Positions 1-8,726 of a stretch of 64,000 bases of DNA are shown here, in pieces. The notes under the pieces are model-generated. The model saw only the letters and a list, made by a program, of their open reading frames with translations, did no database searches and was not told the DNA's origin. Made by a program: the position numbers and the translations under genes. The first letter of the stretch is position 1. Each line of letters starts with the position of its first letter. Source of the DNA: DTBU01 sp964568845 (lineage in GTDB: Archaea > Thermoproteota > CALKCG01 > B24); contig CAZMSC010000006.1 in NCBI GenBank assembly GCA_964568845.1, forward strand, positions 1 through 64,000, in the 5' to 3' direction.

Positions 1-163
1 GGAAGCATAAGACTGTGTCTGTCGAGAAACTGGGCTTGTATGGGTTTTACTATGGATAGTTAGACCCCCCCTCTGGGCTTCCCTAAAACGATTTAGGGAT
101 TATCTATTCTCAGAAAAGAAGATTGTTTAAACCTTTCTCCTTGTTAAATCTAATAATTAAAGT

Positions 164-461
164 CTATCTGGGAAAAAACGGGAGATTAAGTTTTTCGGCG
201 TACCCGAGTTTTGCCAAGGCTTCTGCCCATTCGAAGCTTCCAGGATGTCCGAGTGAAACAGCCCCCTTTACCGCATCGATAAATGTTTTGAAGTCTCTAA
301 ATTCATCATCCCCTCTATCTGGTAGATTCAACTTTATGGTTTTAACGGCTTCACGGAACTCACGGAAAAAAATCCTTCAGAATCGCCTCACTTTTCTCTG
401 AAAACGGTCGGCTCGATACTTCTATGAAGGCTTCTTTTACAAGCTCAACAACCCGAGGCTT
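164..461 (-). pseudogene. frameshifted remnant of an unrecognised ORF
   Basis: On the minus strand two reading frames join into one plausible protein of about 98 residues if one base is removed from a run of seven A at 366-372. Before the shift it reads PRVVELVKEAFIEV, after it GAVSLGHPGSFEWAEALAKLG and it stops at 164-166. Beyond 461 the frame meets a stop and there is no ATG or GTG, so the 5' end is missing. I do not recognise the family. The 5' end runs into the recombinase fragment at 402-737, which suggests a rearrangement junction near 440. A homopolymer sequencing error could explain the shift but not the missing start. Confidence 0.45.
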
Positions 462-737
462 TTAAAGATATCGCTTCACACGTTTAGGCACTGGAAGGCT
501 ACTATGGAGTATCACAAGACTAAGGACATCATACATGTCAAAGAGTTGCTCGGGCATAGAAACATAGAGAGCACGATGGTCTACATCACCATAGAGAAGT
601 CGCTGTTCCAGTATAAGAACGACGAGTTCTACTTTAAAACCGCAAGCAGCATAGATGAAGCTGGAAAGCTCATAGAAGCAGGCTTCGAATATGTGACAAC
701 CTTCAACGGAGTAATGATGTTCAGAAAACGCAAGTAA
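402..737 (+). pseudogene. 3' fragment of a tyrosine recombinase (integrase)
   Basis: The frame is open from 402 but homology-like sequence starts near 441 (KLNNPRLLK). It then shows the box II signature HTFRHWKAT followed by KTKDIIHVKELLGH and the nucleophile Tyr in STMVYI, i.e. the H-x-x-R, H/K and Y residues of the catalytic C-terminal domain of archaeal XerA/phage-type integrases. The N-terminal core-binding domain and the first catalytic Arg are absent, so this is a remnant of an integrated element. An internal ATG at 504 would give 77 residues without the HxxR box. Cannot be active as it stands. Confidence 0.8.
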
Positions 738-826
738 AAAGTTTACACTTAAGCGGAAAATTTATCTCTTAACAGATTAAGAGATGTTTTTAAATGTTTA
801 ACGTTATAGTAAATTAGGTGGTTGGA

Positions 827-1729
827 ATGGTTGAAATTCATTTAGGCTGGAACAACTGTTGGGCTGTTAAAAGATGGCCTCTTCCAGAAGAATGGGCTGA
901 AATATGTAGGCGGATGGACGTTAAATACGTTCAGTTTTCATTCGATCTCCTCGACCCTAAGACTTCTGAGCCTGCCCTATCGAACATGATCCGTAGAATC
1001 AAAGAAGCTACGTCTGAATACGGTGTTAAAATACATTCAACATTCACCGGTTTAGCCGCATATTCGATGAACCTCTTGACGCATCCAGATGCTGGTATGC
1101 GTGCCGACGCATTAGATTGGTATGGAAGAGCTATAGAAGTTACCTCACTCATGGATGTGGATACCACGGGCGGCCATATCGCGGCTCAAAGTTACAACGA
1201 TTTTAGAAAGCCGGAGCGTAAAAAGTTCATAGAATCTATTCTAGTGGACTCCGTTAAATATCTCTCATCTTACGCCAAGTCTATAGGCCTTAAAATGCTA
1301 CTATGGGAACCCATGCCAGTTTTAAGAGAACCACCTGCAACTATAGAAGACGCGAAGCGGATACTTGACATGGTGAACGGAAGGGGAGGAGTGCCTGTTA
1401 GGCTTGCAATAGACCTCGGCCACCAGTGTACAATCAACGTGTCCGGTAAAGACGCAGATCCATATAGTTGGCTGAGAGAACTGGGCGCGCTTTCACCCGT
1501 AGTGCACATGCAGCAAACAGATGGAAAAGGGGATAGACATTGGCCTTTTACAGAAAGGTACAACAAGATCGGGATTATAGACCCTAGAAGGGTTGTTGAA
1601 GCAATTGAAGATTCAAAAGCATCGGAAACGTACCTCATGCTGGAGTATATACCGCCTTTCGAAGAGGACGACGATAGGGTTCTTGAGAACCTTAAAGAAT
1701 CCTTCAAATATCTCAAGGACTTCATTTAA
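827..1729 (+). CDS. xylose isomerase-like TIM-barrel sugar isomerase/epimerase
   Basis: A 300-residue protein of the AP-endonuclease-2/xylose isomerase TIM-barrel superfamily, cytosolic, metal dependent in the family. Seen: strand-end acids in LLWEPMP (Glu), RLAIDLGHQ (Asp, His), VVHMQQTDGKGDRHWPF and LMLEYIPPF. The segment with QTDGKGDRHWPFT resembles tetrulose/erythrulose phosphate isomerase-epimerases of the EryH/LerI type, so a phosphorylated ketose is a plausible substrate; this is inference. ATG at 827 follows GGTGG and is preferred to GTG at 818. Stands alone, 3' followed by an AT-rich promoter-like stretch. A second member of the superfamily lies at 6071-6913. Confidence 0.8.
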   Translation: MVEIHLGWNNCWAVKRWPLPEEWAEICRRMDVKYVQFSFDLLDPKTSEPALSNMIRRIKEATSEYGVKIHSTFTGLAAYSMNLLTHPDAGMRADALDWYGRAIEVTSLMDVDTTGGHIAAQSYNDFRKPERKKFIESILVDSVKYLSSYAKSIGLKMLLWEPMPVLREPPATIEDAKRILDMVNGRGGVPVRLAIDLGHQCTINVSGKDADPYSWLRELGALSPVVHMQQTDGKGDRHWPFTERYNKIGIIDPRRVVEAIEDSKASETYLMLEYIPPFEEDDDRVLENLKESFKYLKDFI

Positions 1730-1760
1730 AAAGCCTCATCATAATACGCACTTATTCTGA

Positions 1761-1985
1761 AAATTTTTTATTTTTAATACGCTTCAAATAATATTATTCT
1801 CAGTAATATCAAAAAGTTTAAATATTTCTTCTGGTGTTCTAATCAAACTCAGGGTCATCCTGCTAGAAAAGCCGACAGAGAATACGTTGATCTTCAGAAA
1901 AAGACCTAGCGTCTTCTACCTCTCCACGACCGCTCAAAAATACAACCCCAATATCCCCCAGGAATCCATGGCATGGGGTGATTAA
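1761..1985 (+). other. in-frame open stretch upstream of the PEP carboxykinase, ended by TAA
   Basis: This 259-base intergenic region holds an AT-rich promoter-like block (TTTAAATA at 1817-1824) and then about 45 codons of protein-like sequence in the same frame as the downstream gene, ending in TAA only 3 bases before its ATG. It contains no ATG except the one four codons before the end, and a TTG at 1887 would give 32 residues. It could be a leader peptide, a relic N-terminal extension, or chance. The TATA-like element lies about 165 bases before the ATG, an unusually long leader for an archaeal gene. Confidence 0.3.
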
Positions 1986-1988
1986 AAG

Positions 1989-3770
1989 ATGCTGATTAGA
2001 GCGGAAGATATAACGATTGAAGGCTTTAAACAGATATTTAAGAGAATCCTTGAGTTGAAGGAGGAGGCTGGTATTAAAGCGGTTCTAAATAATCCACCTG
2101 ACCTTTTTGAGAGGGCAAAACTTTATGGAGTACAGTTTAAAAACGGATCGTGGGGTTGGGCTTCAAATATTTGGCATAGGTCTGCAACAGGAAGCGTTGT
2201 AGTAACGAGCGATGAAGAATTGAAGATTGAACATAAGTTTCTCATGATGAGGGTTCTCGAGCATATCTTAGCACAAGGTCCTCTTATTCAAGTAGACTGT
2301 TATATTGGTTCGTCAAAGTCGCCAGCTAGAATGCATGCAAGACTCTACTGCGACCCTCAATTTCCAGATATAGCCTACAGATGGTCTCAGCTGAATTTTC
2401 CGGCTCCTCCAGATAGGGAGCCAGACATTATGATTATAGCGATCCCACACTACCTTGGAAACCCCAATGTGTCTGGTACAGATCAAATGCTTCGAGTGAT
2501 TCGCTTCCCATTCCATAAATATACTATCATTACATGCAGCTCATATCAGGGGGAGGTGAAGAAGGGAGCGCTATCACACTGGATCTACCATGTTTATGAG
2601 AAGGGTGGATGCGGCGAGCATGCTTCCTTAAAAGAATTTACCGTTAAAAGAGTAGATGGCTCTCTAAGGAGAATCGTAATGTGTATTTGGGGTTTAAGTG
2701 GAACTGGAAAGTCTACCCACAGCATGTACGTTTTCGGCGAACATAATAGGCGGATATTCATAGAGAAGTTCGGAGTAGATCCAACAGAATACGTCTTTAA
2801 CCAGGTGATAAAGAATGACGATGTTGTAGCTATTTTTGAAGACCGCGTTTACGGTTCTGAAAGGGGCTCTTGGACTAAAACAGAGGACATCGATGAAACT
2901 CAATTCCCGATATGGAAGGCCGCAAATTCCCCGAGAGCTTTACATGAGAATACAGAGTTCGATTTCAACGGAAATCCGAGTTTTGAAGGGAGGCTGTTTC
3001 AATACTATGGTCTTCCAAATAAAAACGCTAGAAGCGTATTCTATTTGGAAGATACTGGATATTTCAACGGAGATATAGATTCCAGCGGTCCTCTAAACGT
3101 GGCAGTTTTCATAAGCCCGGGAAATCTACACGATTATGCATGGTGTAGAATAGAAGATACGGCTTTCGCCGCTAAAGTGCTGGCCGATGGAAGAACAGTC
3201 GGCCACCCTGCTCAGTCCATATCTGTTATTGGTAAGGAGATATATGAGAGCAGGTACTGCTTGCCTTTCACCATGGGTGTATCTAATACCGCACACATAG
3301 TCAGGTTTTACGAAATTTTGGAGAAACTGAAGGGGAAGGGGCAGCCTGTAGAAGTCTACCTGGTTAATACGACTGGTAAGATAGGTGCGGAATACGAGTG
3401 GGTTGAAGAGGAGCTTGGAGATAGGAAGTATCTAATGCCTAGAACGAAGCTTATGAAGGGACCTGACGGTATTCCTAGACCCATCGGTGGTACGTCGCCA
3501 ACAATTGAGGAGACGGAGCTATTTCTGCTTCAAGCGGTTAGAGGGGTTGTCAAATACAAACCTCATCCTATATGGGGTGAAAAGGTCTTCGTGCCAGTGT
3601 ATGTTGAAGGAATCTCACAGGAAAGGCTTAAAGAGTTAGACCCGTTCACTTACCGCGGGATGGACGAAATGATAGGGCTTTTAAAAGCTACGATCATTAA
3701 AAGCAAGTACTACCTAGATCAACAAGCACCGGGTTTGCCTGAGAAGATTTACAACGCTATGGATTTTTAA
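1989..3770 (+). CDS. divergent ATP-type phosphoenolpyruvate carboxykinase
   Basis: 593 residues. The P-loop at residues 235-243, GLSGTGKST, is the kinase-1a signature of ATP-dependent PEPCK, which interconverts oxaloacetate plus ATP and PEP plus CO2 plus ADP. A kinase-2-like KNDDVVA follows about 35 residues later, then EDRVYGSERGSW and a NARSVFYLEDTG stretch where the family has NTRAAY-like residues. The family's usual LIGDDEHGW and NFEGGCYAK forms are not recognisable, so this is a divergent branch and the exact reaction is not certain. The ATG at 1989 follows GGGGTG. Likely role: gluconeogenic or anaplerotic node next to sugar-processing genes. Confidence 0.7.
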   Translation: MLIRAEDITIEGFKQIFKRILELKEEAGIKAVLNNPPDLFERAKLYGVQFKNGSWGWASNIWHRSATGSVVVTSDEELKIEHKFLMMRVLEHILAQGPLIQVDCYIGSSKSPARMHARLYCDPQFPDIAYRWSQLNFPAPPDREPDIMIIAIPHYLGNPNVSGTDQMLRVIRFPFHKYTIITCSSYQGEVKKGALSHWIYHVYEKGGCGEHASLKEFTVKRVDGSLRRIVMCIWGLSGTGKSTHSMYVFGEHNRRIFIEKFGVDPTEYVFNQVIKNDDVVAIFEDRVYGSERGSWTKTEDIDETQFPIWKAANSPRALHENTEFDFNGNPSFEGRLFQYYGLPNKNARSVFYLEDTGYFNGDIDSSGPLNVAVFISPGNLHDYAWCRIEDTAFAAKVLADGRTVGHPAQSISVIGKEIYESRYCLPFTMGVSNTAHIVRFYEILEKLKGKGQPVEVYLVNTTGKIGAEYEWVEEELGDRKYLMPRTKLMKGPDGIPRPIGGTSPTIEETELFLLQAVRGVVKYKPHPIWGEKVFVPVYVEGISQERLKELDPFTYRGMDEMIGLLKATIIKSKYYLDQQAPGLPEKIYNAMDF

Positions 3771-3803
3771 TGTAGTAGACGTCTTACCACGTATATGAGG
3801 CTA

Positions 3804-4454
3804 TCAACCGAAGTCATCTTCTGCTCTAGGTTTTCTAGCCTTTACAATTATTGCTGTCACCACGCTATTGCTAGGTATTAGTATTTCTTTAGAGCCGTCT
3901 TCAGATATTAATACCGTATGCATGATGCCTATGTCTTTAACCACACCTGTCTGTCCAACAACGGTTATCACATCTCCAGGTTTGAAGGGCCTTAAGAGGA
4001 CGAGAAACATCCCCGCTACTGCTTGCCCTAGGACTGTTTGAGTGGCAAAACCAACCACCATACCTGTGAATGAGCCTATAGTTAATGCGGCTGCCGGGTT
4101 CACGTTAAAGACGGATGTTAACACCGCCAGTAGGGTGGCTATACCCACTATTCGAGCAATCGTTCTGAACAGCGACGCTGTGGCATGGTCAAGCCTTCTC
4201 CTTATAGTCCAGTAGATGAAGTTCGAAGTAGAGCTTACTATCAGATACCCTAAGCCGAGCACTATTATAACGTTGACGTATATTTCGTACTCTAAAAATG
4301 CTGGGAAAAACTTCCCGATTAAAGTTTTAAACAGCAGGTTTGACGTTAATAGTAGAAAAGCACATATGAGCAAATACCAAATTGTTCTACTTAAGCTTCT
4401 TCTGATCCTCGTCCGAATCTCTTCAGCCGAGAGCTCGGTATCCGTTACTACCAC
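3804..4454 (-). CDS. small MscS-family mechanosensitive channel
   Basis: 216 residues, membrane. Three to four hydrophobic segments: about 25-45, 58-75, 92-115 and the pore-lining helix 120-148 with Gly/Ala-rich GSFTGMVVGFATQ and AVAGMFL, then the beta domain RPFKPGDVIT..GQTGVVKDIGIMHTVL..DGSKEILIPNS-like. That beta domain is the MscS signature. It ends soon after, lacking the larger C-terminal alpha/beta cage domain of E. coli MscS, as in many short archaeal homologues. Convergent with the PEPCK gene. Expected role: relief of hypo-osmotic pressure. Confidence 0.88.
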   Translation of the reverse strand: MVVTDTELSAEEIRTRIRRSLSRTIWYLLICAFLLLTSNLLFKTLIGKFFPAFLEYEIYVNVIIVLGLGYLIVSSTSNFIYWTIRRRLDHATASLFRTIARIVGIATLLAVLTSVFNVNPAAALTIGSFTGMVVGFATQTVLGQAVAGMFLVLLRPFKPGDVITVVGQTGVVKDIGIMHTVLISEDGSKEILIPSNSVVTAIIVKARKPRAEDDFG

Positions 4455-4514
4455 CTTCCTTAAATAGGATGATAGTGTTTATAATACTTTCAAATAAGTA
4501 ATACGTTGGTCTTG

Positions 4515-5957
4515 ATGACTGGAGGGGTTTCAAACAGGGTGTTTGTTGTCTTCTGGTTTGACTGCGAGGATTTCATCACCCCCGAGAGCGACGACGCTTT
4601 GGAGAAGCTTGCAGAAATACTCAAAGAGAATAACGTCAGAGGCGTTTTCAAACTAGTAGGTGAAAAGCTCAGAGTACTTGAAAGGAGGGGGAGATGGGAT
4701 GTTATAGACGCTCTTAGATACCATGAAGTGGGTTACCATACGAACTTCCACTCAGTTCATCCAACAGTCGCCGAATATCTTAAAGATATGGAATTTGAAG
4801 ATGGGGCTTTAGAATTTTTAAAACGTGAAGGAGGGGGTGTAGAGGATATTAAACGCATTTTCAACGTGACACCTTCATGTTACGGTCAACCTGGAGGGGC
4901 ATGGGCTCCTCAGGTCTATTTGGCTTTAAGACTTCTCAAAATCCCAGTATACTTGAATCTTACAGATTTCATAGACCTAGACGGAGGGCCATTCTGGTAC
5001 TGTGGTATACTGAATATCCTCAACCTGACTGGTTTTAGAGGAGGGGTTATAGGACTGAATTTTGAGCTTGGAACCCCAGGCTTTATAGAGAGGGCTATCG
5101 ATGAGTTCGATAAAATATATCGGCGTGTGTTAGATGGCGGGAGCTGGGGGATAGTAAGCGTCTTCAATCATCCATGTACTCTAGTGACGAGGGAGTTCTG
5201 GGATTCTGTAAACTTTTTCAGAGGGACGAATACACCTATGAGTGGGCTTAAACCGGCTGAGTTAAAACCCAAGGATTGGATTGACGCTGGTTATGCAGAC
5301 TTTGATAGATTTGTCAGACATGTGAAGACGAAGCCATTTGTTGAAGTGGTCACAGCAAGTGAGCTATACAGTCTATTTAGAGACAAGGCTTCAGGTAGAT
5401 TGTTCAATAAAGATGAAGTAGCTCACTTAGCATCCAACCTTAAAAGTATATCGTTTAAAGAGGTCGATGACGTGTATGTTTCGGCTTCTGAGATATTCTG
5501 GCTAATAACTGCGAGCCTTGCAGAATACAAAATAAACAGGATGCTACCGAACAAGGTTAAGAACGTTTACCCCCTTGGACCGTACAGATTCTTTAAATCG
5601 GAGCTCCTGAATACTGTTAAACTTGAAGAGTTTCTCAAAGCTTCCTACGAAGTTAAGCTTTTCATAGAATTAAACAATAGGATCCCAGAATTCATTAAAA
5701 TTAACGGTGTAAAAATAAGTCCAGTCGACTTCCTAGCATCTGAAGCAGAACTGTACATGAAGATCTACAGTGGAGAAGAGCCTGAAGATGTTGAGCTGAT
5801 TGAAGGTAGATTTGAACCGGATAGATACGTGAGTCTTGAAGGCGCTAAAGACTGCTGGAGGTGGGCGATCTTCCCGAAGGACTTTGAAGCTTGGAGACTT
5901 GTAGAAATGGCTAAACTTCAAACGTGGACTATTAAACCCGCTACTCTAAGCACTTGA
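4515..5957 (+). CDS. polysaccharide deacetylase-like (NodB/CE4 fold) protein
   Basis: About 480 residues. The N-terminal half looks like a NodB-type deacetylase barrel: FWFDCEDF near the N-terminus (catalytic/metal Asp), GYHTNFHSVHP (His pair H-x4-H), CYGQPGGAWAP and FNHPC. The C-terminal half, from about 290, has no recognisable domain. Known family members remove N- or O-acetyl groups from glycans; the substrate here is unknown. No signal peptide is visible, so it is probably cytosolic. ATG 4515 is chosen over TTG 4506. Neighbouring isomerases suggest a carbohydrate context. Confidence 0.65.
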   Translation: MTGGVSNRVFVVFWFDCEDFITPESDDALEKLAEILKENNVRGVFKLVGEKLRVLERRGRWDVIDALRYHEVGYHTNFHSVHPTVAEYLKDMEFEDGALEFLKREGGGVEDIKRIFNVTPSCYGQPGGAWAPQVYLALRLLKIPVYLNLTDFIDLDGGPFWYCGILNILNLTGFRGGVIGLNFELGTPGFIERAIDEFDKIYRRVLDGGSWGIVSVFNHPCTLVTREFWDSVNFFRGTNTPMSGLKPAELKPKDWIDAGYADFDRFVRHVKTKPFVEVVTASELYSLFRDKASGRLFNKDEVAHLASNLKSISFKEVDDVYVSASEIFWLITASLAEYKINRMLPNKVKNVYPLGPYRFFKSELLNTVKLEEFLKASYEVKLFIELNNRIPEFIKINGVKISPVDFLASEAELYMKIYSGEEPEDVELIEGRFEPDRYVSLEGAKDCWRWAIFPKDFEAWRLVEMAKLQTWTIKPATLST

Positions 5958-6070
5958 CGATTAAAATCTGCGTTAGAGGAAGGCTTCGGTTTTTCCTACA
6001 ACTGTTAATTTGATTCCTGTAAAGGGAAATTAAAATATAGGAGTTCGCTATCTACCTTCTAGCGATCTAT

Positions 6071-6913
6071 ATGAGAGTGGGGTTTTTAACAGGTGGGCAG
6101 CTTGGAAATTTAACTCAAACGCTTAAGTGGGCTGAAGAAAACGGTTTTGGAGCGATCGAGGTTTCCTCAGAGCCGGGTAGTCCTCTAATAGACCCAGCTA
6201 AGGTTAACAACGCCGATTACGTTGCTGAAGTCAAGAAGACTCTGAGAGAGTCAAGCGTTATAGTATCGTGTTTAACGTGGTGTGTTAACCATATAGATTT
6301 GAACATCCAAGTAAGACAGGCTAGGAATGGGCATCTGAAGAAGATCATAGAGATGGCTAATAAACTGGAGATACCAGTGGTAGCCACTTGGGTTGGCATG
6401 ATACCTGGAGGGGTTGACGCAAACATTAAAGCCTTTAGTGAAGTTTTCCCAGGCCTTGTAGACTACGCTGAAAAACACGACGTTAAGATCGCTATAGAAA
6501 ACTGTATGGCGAATATCGCCTATAGGCCAGACATATGGGATGAAATGTTTAAAATAGTCCAGTCTAAGTATTTCGGACTCGAATTCGACCCTTCGCACCT
6601 CGTCTTTCAATTTATAGACTACATAGCAGTGTTGAAGAAGTTCGGCGGAAGGGTCTACCACACTCATTGTAAAGACACAGAGATTGTAAAAAGTAGACTT
6701 TCATACGTAGGATACACTGGTGGTGGATGGTGGAGGTTTAGGATTCCAGGTCTAGGAGACATAGACTGGCGCCGTTTCATATCGACTCTAATAGAGGTAG
6801 GATACGATTACGTATTGAGCATAGAACATGAAGACCCGTTCTTCGAAGGCGTTGAGGGGTTCCGTAAAGGACTTTTAATAGGTAAGAAAACCCTATCCCA
6901 TTACTTACCGTGA
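6071..6913 (+). CDS. sugar phosphate isomerase/epimerase (TIM barrel)
   Basis: 280 residues, AP-endonuclease-2/xylose isomerase-like barrel. Metal ligands expected at strand ends are visible: Glu in KIAIENC, Asp and His in EFDPSHL, His in YHTHCKD and Glu in LSIEHED. The GLGDIDW segment before the last strands is typical of the IolE/hydroxypyruvate isomerase-like group, in which the substrate binds over that loop. The actual sugar is not deducible. It follows the deacetylase-like gene in the same direction at 113 bases, so co-expression is possible but not shown. Confidence 0.82.
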   Translation: MRVGFLTGGQLGNLTQTLKWAEENGFGAIEVSSEPGSPLIDPAKVNNADYVAEVKKTLRESSVIVSCLTWCVNHIDLNIQVRQARNGHLKKIIEMANKLEIPVVATWVGMIPGGVDANIKAFSEVFPGLVDYAEKHDVKIAIENCMANIAYRPDIWDEMFKIVQSKYFGLEFDPSHLVFQFIDYIAVLKKFGGRVYHTHCKDTEIVKSRLSYVGYTGGGWWRFRIPGLGDIDWRRFISTLIEVGYDYVLSIEHEDPFFEGVEGFRKGLLIGKKTLSHYLP

Positions 6914-6943
6914 GCCGCCTAAGGCCGTAAGCTTGTGTTTTCC

Positions 6944-6966
6944 AGCTTCAACTTTAAGACTTTTTT
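6944..6966. terminator. T/A-rich stretch between convergent genes
   Basis: Between the ends of the isomerase and the phosphoesterase lies ACTTTTTTTAAAG, a T7 run that reads as U-rich in one direction. Archaeal termination relies mainly on such U-tracts, so it may end the upstream transcript. No stem-loop is obvious. Confidence 0.3.
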
Positions 6967-7805
6967 TAAAGCAGAGGCATACGTGTGATCTCTCTGATCT
7001 CTTCAAATGAGCCCACGTATATACCGTCTAGCAGATAGATTTCAGAGTTCTTCATGTTTATGCAACCTGTTCTCAGTATGGGGCTTATAGCTCCGATAGC
7101 AGTCTCTTCGAAATCGTCCTCGTTTACAGCCCGGCCTCTCATGAAATCGTTAAAGCTCGGCATTATTATCAACCTTTTAAAACGAAGACTGAAATCACTA
7201 GCTTTAATTCTCCTACTCAGATGTTGCTTCAAATGTTCAGGCTCTATATCGGCCTTAATCCAGACCCTTCTAAGGAACCTACTGTTAAACCTATCTCTAA
7301 AAGATATGGCTGGATGTATGTGACCCATGACGAGAGTTTGACATTTGAAAAGTTCAAGCTTAGGCCAGGAATGACCATGGAAAAAACCAACCTCATCCCA
7401 GAGAGCTAATCCACCAGACTCCGCCATTTCAACACCTTCCGGAGTTAAAGCTTCTAAATCTCCGTCGTGATTGCCAGGAATTACAACTATTCTTTCAACC
7501 AGGCTTTTAACGGTTTTAAGAAACTCAGGCACATCTATCCACTCGGTTTTCTCGAATTTTGCAATACCATGCTTAACGTCGCCTAAAAGTATGAGCATTT
7601 GAGGCTTAATTATCGTTAACAATTCCACTAGTTTTTTTAGAAGCCTCCTGGTTTGAGACGGGATGTATATTCCATATTCGGATAGAGAGCCCTCCCAGCC
7701 TATGTGAAGATCCGCTACGGTTAAAACATTGTAATCTTCACGTTGGATCAGAAGCGCAGGTTCTGGGAAAAGCGGTTTTAGGACAACCGTCGCATAGTTC
7801 CCCAT
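6966..7805 (-). CDS. archaeal metallophosphoesterase (SbcD-related family)
   Basis: 279 residues from ATG 7805 (GTG at 7814 would add three). Calcineurin-like motifs in order: VADLHIGWE (D-x-H), LLGDVKHG (G-D), VIPGNHDG (G-N-H-D), FFHGHSWP and VMGHIHPAI (G-H-x-H), all ligands of a binuclear metal centre. The pattern matches the archaeal family annotated as SbcD-related putative phosphoesterase; the nucleic-acid or nucleotide substrate is not established. It is followed 14 bases upstream by the DUF424 gene, so it is probably the last gene of the aIF2-beta operon. Confidence 0.85.
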   Translation of the reverse strand: MGNYATVVLKPLFPEPALLIQREDYNVLTVADLHIGWEGSLSEYGIYIPSQTRRLLKKLVELLTIIKPQMLILLGDVKHGIAKFEKTEWIDVPEFLKTVKSLVERIVVIPGNHDGDLEALTPEGVEMAESGGLALWDEVGFFHGHSWPKLELFKCQTLVMGHIHPAISFRDRFNSRFLRRVWIKADIEPEHLKQHLSRRIKASDFSLRFKRLIIMPSFNDFMRGRAVNEDDFEETAIGAISPILRTGCINMKNSEIYLLDGIYVGSFEEIREITRMPLL

Positions 7806-7819
7806 AGTAAGCACCTAGA

Positions 7820-8128
7820 TTAAAGCTTAACTATTTGAGCATGAGGTATACCCGCTATACTCATGATGGCCTCAGGGTGTACAAGCTTCTCCTTCATAGC
7901 TCTATTCACAATTCTAGCACCTATTAAATTAGCAGTATCGGCATTTCGAATGAGGTCTATAGCCTCTTCCACACTCATTTTGAGCCCTTTAAAGAATTTT
8001 TCGCTGACATCGAAGCATATGTCTTTCTCGTTCAGAATTTTCCCGAGAAGTTCTTCATCACATACAGCTATAAGTACACAGCCTTGAAAACTGTGAACTT
8101 TAACGTAGACGCTGCACAAATACTTCAC
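7820..8128 (-). CDS. DUF424 family protein
   Basis: 102 residues from a GTG at 8128 that overlaps the TGA of aIF2-beta (GTGA), which indicates translational coupling and excludes the longer upstream start. Conserved pattern: YVKVHSFQGCVLIAVCDEELLG, a run of DVSEKFFKG, then ANLIGARIVNRAM and GIPHAQI at the end. This is the archaeal DUF424 family, of unknown function, usually found beside translation genes. The context supports a translation-associated role only by association. Confidence 0.88.
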   Translation of the reverse strand: MKYLCSVYVKVHSFQGCVLIAVCDEELLGKILNEKDICFDVSEKFFKGLKMSVEEAIDLIRNADTANLIGARIVNRAMKEKLVHPEAIMSIAGIPHAQIVKL

Positions 8129-8538
8129 CTCGTTATCACCGGTGAAGAGGCTCCACACGCATCGCATTCTATGTAGAGAAAGCGCCCATATTTCTTAAGA
8201 TGCGTATCAGGTCTCATACAGACTTTACATAATACAAAACTCTGCACATATCTCTCTATAAGCTTGTTTAATGCAGATCTATCAAATTTTCCGTGTATTT
8301 CAGCCATATCGTCTTTTAACGTACCGGCTGAACCAACCTCCTTACAGAGGAATTTTAACAAATGCTCAGGATCCCTATTTAAGATTGATACAATCTCTCT
8401 AAAGTTTCGTATAAGTGTTCGATTCCCCACTACGATAACGTCGACTGGTGGAATTTTTAACCTTTCAGATTGAAGAGGCTTCCTAGGCAAAGAGGATAAA
8501 GCTCTTTTAAGCATATCTTCGTAGTTTGCCGAAGCCAT
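8125..8538 (-). CDS. translation initiation factor aIF2 subunit beta
   Basis: 137 residues, the usual length. An N-terminal helix (YEDMLKRAL) that binds the gamma subunit, a central alpha-beta domain with GNRTLIRNF and DPEHLLKFL, and a C-terminal C4 zinc ribbon (CKVC..RPDT..ECDACG). The heterotrimeric aIF2 brings initiator tRNA to the ribosome. ATG 8538 lies about 45 bases downstream of a minus-strand TATATAAAGG element at about 8579-8588. First gene of a three-gene run with DUF424 and the phosphoesterase. Confidence 0.96.
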   Translation of the reverse strand: MASANYEDMLKRALSSLPRKPLQSERLKIPPVDVIVVGNRTLIRNFREIVSILNRDPEHLLKFLCKEVGSAGTLKDDMAEIHGKFDRSALNKLIERYVQSFVLCKVCMRPDTHLKKYGRFLYIECDACGASSPVITR

Positions 8539-8726
8539 ACTGTCCTAGGAAAAAATAAACATTAACAACTACTTTAACCTTTATATAGAGGCCTCCAATT
8601 AGGCTGAGCGTAAATTTAGCTGACGTCGGAGGTTGAAAATGGTACATAGCCGACTTTAATCTGTCTAAAGCTGGGCTTTTGAAAGTAATTCTTTTAAGGA
8701 GGCGGCCGGCTCTTAGATTAAGAGGC

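Noticed and set aside
123..401. 92-codon ORF on the plus strand
   Set aside because: It lies antisense to the frameshifted minus-strand remnant, whose composition is more protein-like; no family resemblance.
8639..8659. Six-codon ORF MVHSRL with a good GGAGG ahead of metG
   Set aside because: Too short to judge; could be chance or an uORF, no conservation can be checked here.
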